A stretch of 10,918 nucleotides of DNA from Alphaproteobacteria bacterium (GTDB lineage Bacteria > Pseudomonadota > Alphaproteobacteria > UBA8366), in contig JASLSL010000138.1 of NCBI GenBank assembly GCA_030743445.1, forward strand, positions 1-10,918. The letters are read 5' to 3'. The notes below the pieces were generated by a model. The model was not told the DNA's origin. It saw only the letters and a list, made by a program, of their open reading frames with translations, and made no database searches. Position numbers and translations under genes: made by a program. How positions within the stretch are numbered: the first letter of the stretch is position 1; each line of letters begins with the position of its first letter. Positions 6,099 through 10,918 of the stretch are shown here, one piece after another.

Positions 6099-6702
6099 GC
6101 AAGTCCGGGGATAGACCCGCTTCTTCCACCAATTCAGCCTCCAATTCCTCCACGGATTCCGCGCCGACGACCCAGCGCGCGATGTCGTAGGAAAACCCCT
6201 GGCGGCTGAGCGCGGCGAGATCGCGTTCCCTGAAGGCGTCGCGCTCGCCCTTGCGCCATGGCCCGATCCGGCGCCGTCGGGCATAGGCGAGGGCGGCGGT
6301 GCGGTCGGGATCGGCGGTGTCCTCGCCGAGGGCCGCGAGCGCCGCCTCGATGTCGTCCACCGCGACCCCCTTGGCGACGAGCCGGGTCCGGATGGCGCGC
6401 AGCGAGGCGCCGCGGCGGTGCAGGCTCTGGGCCCGTCCCTCGGCATAGGCCAGGTCGTCGAGCAAGCGCGCGCGCTGGAACCGCTCGACGATGTCCTCGA
6501 CCAGCTTGGCGCCCTCCTCTACATCGGTGCCGTGGGCCCAGGCCGAGCGCTCGACCCGGCGCATCAGCACCCGGCGCAGGTTCGCCGCCGAGCTGGCGTA
6601 GCGCCCGAGGTAGTGCAGCGCCGCCCGGTCGAGCGAGGTCGCCGTCGCCTTGCGCGGCTTGCGCTGCCGGTGCTGTTTCCTGGGTTGGCGTCGGTCATTC
6701 AT
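6094..6702 (-). CDS. recX: Regulatory protein RecX
   Basis: A 202-residue all-helical RecX-family protein, which binds RecA filaments and limits RecA ATPase and strand-exchange activity. Diagnostic blocks are ALHYLGRYASSAANLRRVLMRRV (28-50), the helix around residues 64-82 ending in RARLLDD, YAEGRAQSLHRRGASLRAIRTRLVAKGV (86-113), and ALAYARRRRIGPW (137-149), a conserved stretch near the third repeat. The first 20 residues are extremely basic (RKQHRQRKPRK) and look like a disordered DNA-affine tail. ATG 6702 is the first in-frame start; no clear ribosome-binding site is seen. recA is not in the window, so this is the frequent alphaproteobacterial arrangement in which recX is separate from recA. 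No typical alphaproteobacterial LexA site was found upstream. Confidence 0.87.
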   Translation of the reverse strand: MNDRRQPRKQHRQRKPRKATATSLDRAALHYLGRYASSAANLRRVLMRRVERSAWAHGTDVEEGAKLVEDIVERFQRARLLDDLAYAEGRAQSLHRRGASLRAIRTRLVAKGVAVDDIEAALAALGEDTADPDRTAALAYARRRRIGPWRKGERDAFRERDLAALSRQGFSYDIARWVVGAESVEELEAELVEEAGLSPDLP

Positions 6703-6805
6703 ATCGGGTCACGACGATTGCACCAGATTCTTTTGGCAAACTTCTGAAAATTTATCAAACTACCCATAACCAATTGATATAAAACGACAGTTTTTTCATC
6801 GATCC

Positions 6806-6821
6806 TGTGACGGCGGTCACT
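6806..6821. promoter_or_regulatory. CRP-like dyad TGTGA-N6-TCACT
   Basis: TGTGACGGCGGTCACT matches the classical CRP half-sites TGTGA-N6-TCACA at nine of ten specified positions. It lies just downstream of an AT-rich block between divergent genes, so it could repress a plus-strand promoter or activate a minus-strand one. The half-site CGGTCACT is repeated at 6839-6846. Whether a CRP/FNR-family regulator uses it is inference. Confidence 0.38.
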
Positions 6822-6903
6822 GTCCCGGGGTGTGGGATCGGTCACTATGATCGCACACGGGGGCCAATCCAATGGCATGGACAGCTCCTACTACGCAAGT
6901 GGA

Positions 6904-6954
6904 CCGTTTGGTCGTACGCCCACCCTGCCCCTCCCATACGGCATCGACCAACGG
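6904..6954 (+). other. Leader hairpin with 10-bp stem
   Basis: CCGTTTGGTCG (6904-6914) and CGACCAACGG (6945-6954) pair with a single bulged T and enclose a 30-base loop rich in C. In RNA from the plus strand this would be a stable stem. It is followed after only six bases by the second hairpin. Confidence 0.45.
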
Positions 6955-6960
6955 AACAAA

Positions 6961-6989
6961 CGGCGGCGGCGCTTAAAGCACCGCCGCCG
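6961..6989 (+). other. Very GC-rich leader hairpin
   Basis: CGGCGGCGG (6961-6969) pairs with CCGCCGCCG (6981-6989). After a C/A mismatch, two more pairs close a TTAAA loop. No U-tract follows, so it is not a normal intrinsic terminator. It lies about 126 bases upstream of the permease start. Confidence 0.5.
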
Positions 6990-7008
6990 CTCCACTTCCG
7001 GGGCCCGT

Positions 7009-7064
7009 CAACTTGTTCCTCCCAATTTGTTCCCCCCAACTTGTTCCCCCCAACTTGTTCCAGG
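7009..7064. repeat. Four tandem 14-bp repeats, CAACTTGTTCCCCC-type
   Basis: Units at 7009-7022, 7023-7036, 7037-7050 and 7051-7064 read CAACTTGTTCCTCC, CAATTTGTTCCCCC, CAACTTGTTCCCCC and CAACTTGTTCCAGG. The first ten bases are constant except one C to T, while the last four vary, so the conserved core is CAACTTGTTC at 14-base spacing. The array ends 51 bases before the permease ATG, inside its leader or promoter. It resembles a cooperative protein-binding array or a slippage-prone variable repeat. The related GGAACAAA occurs inverted at 6953-6960. Confidence 0.85.
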
Positions 7065-7115
7065 CATGAGCCGGGACTATGGTTCGGCGTCACCGATCAA
7101 GCGACCGGAGCCCCG

Positions 7116-7913
7116 ATGGATGCCCCACCACGATTGCGCCCGATCGGCGCGGTGAACTGGCTCGGCCTCTGGACCCTCTACCAGAAGGAGGTCCGGCGCT
7201 TCCTCAAGGTCGCCGGCCAGACCGTCGTCGCCCCGGTGGTCACGACCCTCCTTTTCCTCGCGATCTTCACCCTGGCGCTCGGCCGCTCGGTCGACCAACT
7301 CGGCGGGGTCAGTTTCGCCGAGTTCCTGGCCCCCGGGCTGGTGATGATGGCGATCGTCCAGAACGCGTTCTCCAACACCTCGGCGTCGCTCGTGATCTCG
7401 AAGATCCAGGGCAACATCATCGACATATTGATGCCGCCCCTGAGCCCGGGCGAGCTGACCTTCGCCTATGCGATGGGGGGTGTCACCCGCGGCGTGCTGG
7501 TCGCCGTGGTCACCTGGGCGGCGATGCTGATCTTCGTGCCGTTCAACCTGCACCAGCCGCTCTATGTGCTGTTCCATGCGCTGTCGGCCTCGCTGATGCT
7601 GGCGCTGTTGGGGCTCGCCTGCGGTATCTGGGCCGAGAAGTACGACCACATCGCGGCCGCGACCAATTTCGTGATCACGCCGCTGTCGTTCCTCTCGGGA
7701 ACGTTCTATTCGATCGAGCGCCTGCCCGAGACCTTCCAGGCGATTGCCCACGTCAATCCGTTCTTCTTCATGATCGACGGATTCCGCTACGGGTTCATCG
7801 GCCACGCGGACGCCGACCTCGGCCTCGGCATCGCCGTCGTCACCGGGGTCAACGTCGCCTTGTGGCTGGTGTGCTGGCGGATGTTCCGGACCGGTTACAA
7901 GCTCAAGGCCTGA
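7116..7913 (+). CDS. ABC-2-type transporter permease
   Basis: A 265-residue inner-membrane subunit of an ABC exporter. The N-terminal amphipathic stretch NWLGLWTLYQKEVRRFLK (14-31) is typical of the family and is followed by about six membrane segments (near 34-54, 66-88, 118-142, 150-171, 182-200, 236-254). FLAPGLVMMAIVQNAFSNTSASL (70-92) with KIQGNIIDILMPPLSPGE (96-113) is the conserved cytoplasmic-loop block, and PLSFLSGTFYSIERLP (189-204) with HVNPFFFMIDGFRYGF (212-227) is the ABC2_membrane signature, closest in feel to E. coli YadH. ATG 7116 is chosen for GGAG five bases upstream and for the conserved start. No ATP-binding partner gene is in the window, so it must be encoded elsewhere. 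The substrate is unknown. Confidence 0.86.
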   Translation: MDAPPRLRPIGAVNWLGLWTLYQKEVRRFLKVAGQTVVAPVVTTLLFLAIFTLALGRSVDQLGGVSFAEFLAPGLVMMAIVQNAFSNTSASLVISKIQGNIIDILMPPLSPGELTFAYAMGGVTRGVLVAVVTWAAMLIFVPFNLHQPLYVLFHALSASLMLALLGLACGIWAEKYDHIAAATNFVITPLSFLSGTFYSIERLPETFQAIAHVNPFFFMIDGFRYGFIGHADADLGLGIAVVTGVNVALWLVCWRMFRTGYKLKA

Positions 7914-7929
7914 GCGCCCCTTGCCGAAG

Positions 7930-7959
7930 TTGACAGCGCGCCGCCAAAAGGCAGATACT
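7930..7959 (+). promoter_or_regulatory. Sigma-70-type promoter for argD-argF-hslO
   Basis: A perfect -35 box TTGACA (7930-7935) is separated by 18 bases from GATACT (7954-7959), which matches the -10 consensus at four of six positions. A start near 7966 would give a leader of about 45 bases before argD. It lies just after the permease stop, which argues that the arg genes have their own transcription start. Confidence 0.6.
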
Positions 7960-7970
7960 CCGCGCCTTTT
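7946..7970. promoter_or_regulatory. Inverted repeat AAAAGGC-N11-GCCTTTT across the argD start site
   Basis: AAAAGGC (7946-7952) and GCCTTTT (7964-7970) are perfect complements flanking the -10 box and likely transcription start. In DNA this is a plausible repressor operator; in RNA reading out of the permease it is a 7-bp stem ending in four U and could be a weak terminator. Both roles are possible. Confidence 0.4.
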
Positions 7971-7996
7971 CGCCCTCTGCGGCGGATAAGATTATT

Positions 7997-8002
7997 AGGA
8001 GG
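7997..8002 (+). promoter_or_regulatory. argD ribosome-binding site deciding the start
   Basis: AGGAGG ends eight bases before GTG 8011 but only two bases before the in-frame GTG 8005. The spacing therefore selects 8011 as the start of argD. Confidence 0.75.
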
Positions 8003-8010
8003 AAGTGGCT

Positions 8011-9189
8011 GTGAGCACCGCGGTAATGCCGACATACGGCCGCATCGACATCGCGTTCGAGAGCGGCGAGGGACCCTATCTGATCGCGACCGACGGGCGC
8101 CGATATCTCGACTTCTGCGCCGGCATCGCGGTCAACGCGCTCGGCCACGGCCATCCCAAGGTCGTCGAGGCCGTGAAGGCCCAGGCCGAGAAGCTGTGGC
8201 ACACCTCGAACCTCTACCGCATTCCCGAGCAGGAGCGGCTGGCCGACAATCTGGTCGCCAGCTCGTTCGCCGACCTGGCGTTTTTCTGCAATTCGGGCGC
8301 CGAGGCGGTCGAGGGCGGGCTCAAGCTCTGCCGCAAGTACCAGAGCGCCACCGGCAACGACGATCGCTGGCGGATCATCACCACCACCGGATCGTTCCAT
8401 GGCCGCACCATCGCGACCCTGGCGGCGGCCAAAAACCCGAAGCACCTCGACGGCTTCGGCCCGCCGGCCGACGGATTCGACCAAGTACCGTTCGGCAACA
8501 CCAACGAGTTGCGCGCGGCGGTAACGGAAGAGACCGCGGCGATCGTCGTCGAGCCGATCCAGGGCGAGGGCGGCATCCACCCGGCGACGCCGGAATACCT
8601 GCAGGCGTTGCGCAACGTCGCCGACGAGTACGGCCTGTTGTTGTTCTACGACGAGGTCCAGTGCGGCGTCGGGCGGAGCGGCAAGATGTGGGCCCACGAG
8701 TGGAGCGGTGTCGCGCCCGACGTGATGGCGGTCGCCAAGGGCATCGCCGGCGGCTTCCCGATGGGTGTGGTGATGGCGACCGAGGCGGCGGCCCAGGGCA
8801 TGACCGCGGGCACCCACGGCAGCACCTTCGGCGGCAACCAGCTTGCCTGTGCGGCGGCCAACGCGGTGGTCGAGGAGATCGCCTCGCCCGGATTCCTCGA
8901 CCGCGTCGTCGAGATCGGCGGCTATTTCATGGCCAAGCTCGAAGAGCTGGTCGCGGCGCGTGGCGACGTCTTCGGATCCGCCCACGGCGTCGGGCTGATG
9001 CTCGGCGTCACGTGCAAGGTGCCGAACCTCGAGCTGATGACCAAGACCCGCGAGGCGGGCCTGCTGACGGTGATCGCGGCCGACGACTTCCTGCGCTTCC
9101 TGCCGCCGCTGACCATCGAGGAAAGCCACGTCGACGAGGCGATCGCGGTCCTCGACGAGGTCGCCGCCAATTGGGGTAAGGATGGCTGA
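8011..9189 (+). CDS. argD: Acetylornithine aminotransferase
   Basis: A 392-residue class-III PLP aminotransferase that converts N-acetylglutamate semialdehyde to N-acetylornithine with glutamate as amino donor; ArgD enzymes often also serve as succinyldiaminopimelate aminotransferase. Landmarks are YLDFCAGIAVNALGHGHP (32-49), the phosphate-binding NSGAEAVEGGLK (94-105), SFHGRT (128-133), EPIQGEGGI (181-189), D214 in FYDEVQCGVGRSG, which contacts the pyridine nitrogen, and the Schiff-base lysine K243 in AVAKGIAGGFPMG. STFGGNQLAC (271-280) is also intact. GTG 8011 is chosen by Shine-Dalgarno spacing. The last codons overlap argF by eight bases. The arg context separates it from AstC or GabT-like relatives. 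Confidence 0.95.
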   Translation: MSTAVMPTYGRIDIAFESGEGPYLIATDGRRYLDFCAGIAVNALGHGHPKVVEAVKAQAEKLWHTSNLYRIPEQERLADNLVASSFADLAFFCNSGAEAVEGGLKLCRKYQSATGNDDRWRIITTTGSFHGRTIATLAAAKNPKHLDGFGPPADGFDQVPFGNTNELRAAVTEETAAIVVEPIQGEGGIHPATPEYLQALRNVADEYGLLLFYDEVQCGVGRSGKMWAHEWSGVAPDVMAVAKGIAGGFPMGVVMATEAAAQGMTAGTHGSTFGGNQLACAAANAVVEEIASPGFLDRVVEIGGYFMAKLEELVAARGDVFGSAHGVGLMLGVTCKVPNLELMTKTREAGLLTVIAADDFLRFLPPLTIEESHVDEAIAVLDEVAANWGKDG

Positions 9190-10087
9190 GCCGAGGCATT
9201 TTCTCGACATCGACCGGCTCGACAGCGAGACGCTGCGCGGGATCCTCGACCTCGGCGGCGCCTTCAAGGAGGGCAGCGCCGCGGAGCCGCGGCCGTTGGT
9301 CGGCAAGACGCTCGCCATGGTGTTCGAGAAGGCCTCGACCCGAACCCGGGTCAGCTTCGATGTCGGCATGCGCCAACTCGGCGGCGAGACCATCGTGCTC
9401 GGCCACAGCGACACGCAGCTCGGCCGCGGCGAGACGGTCGCCGATACCGCGCGGGTGCTCTCGCGCTATGTCGACGCGATCATGCTGCGCACCTCGAGCG
9501 AGGAGAATCTCGCCGAGATGACCGCGCATGCCACAGTGCCGGTGATCAATGGCCTGACCGACCGCACGCACCCCTGCCAACTGATGGCCGACGTCATGAC
9601 CTTCGAGGAGCAGCGCGGGCCGATCGCGGGCAAGATCGTCGCCTGGACCGGCGACGGCAACAATGTCGCGGCGAGCTGGATTCACGCCGCGGTGCGATTC
9701 GGCTTCGAGCTGCGCATCGCCTGTCCGGACCAGCTACAGCCCGACCGGAAACTGTTGGAGTGGGCCCAAGCCGAGGGCGGTAACGTCCTGGTGACGTCCG
9801 ATCCGGGCCAGGCGGTCGACGCGGCGGATTGCGTGACCACCGACGTTTGGGTGTCGATGGGCGACACCGACGTGCAGAACCGCCACAACCTGTTGAAGCC
9901 CTACCAGGTGAACCAGGCCCTGATGGCCGGCGCCGCCGAGGGTGCCATCTTCATGCACTGCCTGCCGGCCCATCGTGGCGAGGAGGTCACGGCCGAGGTC
10001 ATCGACGGTCCGCAATCGGTGGTCTGGGACGAAGCCGAGAACCGTTTGCACGCGCAAAAGGGTATACTTGTCTGGTGCCTGACGTAA
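9182..10087 (+). CDS. argF: Ornithine carbamoyltransferase (anabolic)
   Basis: A 301-residue cytosolic enzyme that makes citrulline from ornithine and carbamoyl phosphate. The carbamoyl-phosphate loop STRTR is at 52-56, HPCQ at 130-133, the ornithine-binding DVWVSMG at 221-227 and the HCLPAHRGEEV loop at 259-269, with catalytic C260. All are intact, so the enzyme should be active. It starts at ATG 9182 within the last codons of argD (ATG eight bases before the end of argD), with GGGGTAAGG directly upstream, and its own end overlaps hslO by 13 bases. This is translational coupling within a single operon. The preserved order argD-argF-hslO is familiar from Alphaproteobacteria and points to biosynthesis rather than arginine-deiminase catabolism. 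Confidence 0.96.
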   Translation: MAEPRHFLDIDRLDSETLRGILDLGGAFKEGSAAEPRPLVGKTLAMVFEKASTRTRVSFDVGMRQLGGETIVLGHSDTQLGRGETVADTARVLSRYVDAIMLRTSSEENLAEMTAHATVPVINGLTDRTHPCQLMADVMTFEEQRGPIAGKIVAWTGDGNNVAASWIHAAVRFGFELRIACPDQLQPDRKLLEWAQAEGGNVLVTSDPGQAVDAADCVTTDVWVSMGDTDVQNRHNLLKPYQVNQALMAGAAEGAIFMHCLPAHRGEEVTAEVIDGPQSVVWDEAENRLHAQKGILVWCLT

Positions 10088-10918
10088 CGCCGACCCCGGA
10101 CGATATCGTCCAACCCTTCCTGATCGAGGATACCGGCTTTCGCGGCCGGCTGATCCGGCTCGGCCCCACGGTCGACGAGATCGTGTCGCGCCACGACTAC
10201 CCGGCTCCGGTCGCCGCCCTGCTCGCCGAGTTTCTGGCGCTGACCGTGGCGCTGGGTGCTGCGCTCAAATACGACGGCGTGTTCAGCCTGCAGACCAAGG
10301 GCGACGGACCGGTCAAGATGATGCTCGCCGACGTAACCAGTGAGGGCGAGCTGCGCGGCTACGCCTCGGTCGACGGCGACCTGCCCAGCGTCGAGGCTAT
10401 CGCCGAGGCGCCGGTGCCGCGGTTGCTTGGCGCCGGCCATCTCGCCTTCACCGTCGACCAGGGCGCGCATACCGATCTCTACCAGGGCATCGTCGAGATC
10501 CAAGGCGCGACCTTGATCGAATGCGTCCACCACTACTTCCGGCAGTCGGAGCAGTTCTCCGCCGCGGTCAAGATCGCCGCCGGTCGGTCCGATGATCGAA
10601 GCTGGCGCGCCGGCGCGTTGATGCTGCAGCGGCTGCCCGGGGAGGAGGGCGGCCTCATCGAAGAGGACCCGGAGGACGCCTGGCGCCGGGCGACGATCCT
10701 GATGAGTGCCTGCCACAGCGAGGAGCTGACCGATCCCGGGCTCGGGCCGCACGATCTCTTGTATCGCCTGTTCCACGAGGACGGCGTCCGGGTCTTCCGA
10801 GAGGTCGATCTCGAATTCGGCTGCCGTTGCTCGCGCGCGCGCGCCGAGCGGGTGTTGGAGGCGCTGCCCGGCCCCGATCTGGAGGAGATGACGGTCGAGG
10901 GTCAAATCCTAGTCACCT
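10075..10918 (+). CDS. hslO: Redox-regulated chaperone Hsp33, 5' part
   Basis: 281 codons of a gene that runs off the window. Hsp33 is a cytosolic holdase activated when its zinc-bound cysteines are oxidised. Visible marks are GRLIRLGPTVDEIVSRHDYP (24-43), the LKYDGVFSLQTKGDGPVKMM block (64-83), LRGYASVD (93-100), IECVHHYFRQSEQ (148-160) and the first redox motif FGCRCSRARAERVL, with C250 and C252. The second motif, CxxC, lies about 30 residues later in the family and so falls just beyond the window. GTG 10075 is the likely start, overlapping the end of argF by 13 bases; no strong Shine-Dalgarno sequence is seen at normal distance, which fits re-initiation. No frameshift or stop is seen. Confidence 0.93.
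   Translation, partial: MPDVTPTPDDIVQPFLIEDTGFRGRLIRLGPTVDEIVSRHDYPAPVAALLAEFLALTVALGAALKYDGVFSLQTKGDGPVKMMLADVTSEGELRGYASVDGDLPSVEAIAEAPVPRLLGAGHLAFTVDQGAHTDLYQGIVEIQGATLIECVHHYFRQSEQFSAAVKIAAGRSDDRSWRAGALMLQRLPGEEGGLIEEDPEDAWRRATILMSACHSEELTDPGLGPHDLLYRLFHEDGVRVFREVDLEFGCRCSRARAERVLEALPGPDLEEMTVEGQILVT

Larger units (their letters stand above)
6703..7115. other. Gene-free 413-bp region between recX and the permease
   Basis: No credible coding sequence is seen; the plus-strand open frame through 6807-7115 translates to low-complexity, Pro/His-rich sequence with no ribosome-binding site. From about 6715 to 6800 the region is clearly AT-rich and is the likely site of divergent promoters, but no good -35/-10 pair could be fixed. 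It holds an inverted pair TATCAA (6753-6758) / TTGATA (6774-6779), a CRP-like dyad (6806-6821), two repeats of CGGTCACT (6814-6821, 6839-6846), two hairpins (6904-6954, 6961-6989) and a 14-bp tandem repeat (7009-7064). It could be a structured leader of the permease gene or an unannotated small RNA. Confidence 0.6.

Noticed and set aside
6753..6779. FNR/FixK site from TATCAA...TTGATA
   Set aside because: FNR/FixK sites are TTGAT-N4-ATCAA; here the half-sites are in the opposite order and 15 bases apart.
7009..7064. Alphaproteobacterial LexA boxes (GTTC-N7-GTTC) from the repeated GTTC
   Set aside because: The GTTC motifs recur with ten intervening bases rather than seven, so the spacing is wrong for LexA; they reflect the 14-bp period of the tandem repeat.
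7009..7064. CRISPR array
   Set aside because: Repeats are 14 bases with four-base spacers, far too short, and no cas gene is present.
6807..7115. N-terminal extension of the ABC permease by 103 codons
   Set aside because: The extension translates the hairpins and tandem repeat, has no family similarity and no ribosome-binding site; GGAG precedes ATG 7116.
7903..9414. Long minus-strand open frame opposite argD
   Set aside because: Shadow of argD/argF; all conserved motifs are on the plus strand with proper ribosome-binding sites.
9901..10905. Minus-strand open frame opposite argF and hslO
   Set aside because: Antisense shadow; hslO on the plus strand reads as a clean Hsp33.

Overview
The window looks like chromosome from a GC-rich alphaproteobacterium, probably near the Rhodospirillales/Rhizobiales. 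This rests on codon usage dominated by G/C third positions, an argD-argF-hslO gene string, a polyhydroxybutyrate-type acetoacetyl-CoA reductase, a YddG-like exporter and several families of short GC-rich intergenic palindromes. No plasmid, phage, IS transposase, CRISPR array, tRNA or rRNA was seen. Assignments come from reading the translations by eye; no database search was possible.

Layout: (1) 1-170 is the 3' end of a phaB/phbB-like reductase (+). (2) A palindrome-rich gap leads to two tightly coupled minus-strand genes, a cysteine-free carboxymuconolactone-decarboxylase-like protein (first gene) and a short-chain dehydrogenase (second gene). (3) Another repeat cluster (1781-1940) separates them from a minus-strand aldo/keto reductase. 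(4) Divergent from it, a Nudix hydrolase and a YddG-type DMT exporter overlap by four bases. (5) A third GC-rich palindromic repeat sits at the convergent junction with a minus-strand protein that I read as a CblC/MMACHC-like cobalamin-binding half fused to a two-cluster ferredoxin half, a relative of QueG and reductive dehalogenases. (6) Divergent from that is a small SAM-methyltransferase-like gene, convergent with recX across a 17-bp-period triple repeat. (7) A 413-bp gene-free stretch between recX and an ABC-2 permease holds an AT-rich block, a CRP-like dyad, two hairpins and a 4 x 14-bp tandem repeat. (8) The permease is followed by a good promoter and the operon argD-argF-hslO; hslO runs off the end.

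How the genes work together: argD and argF carry out late steps of ornithine/arginine synthesis and overlap each other and hslO, the redox-regulated Hsp33 chaperone, so the three are almost certainly one transcript. The minus-strand CMD-like and SDR genes are a second operon of unknown substrate; the nearby aldo/keto reductase is a separate unit. Nudix and exporter form a third translationally coupled pair. The most interesting items are the CblC-like ferredoxin fusion, the structured leader with its tandem repeat upstream of the permease, and the density of different palindromic repeat families in the gaps.
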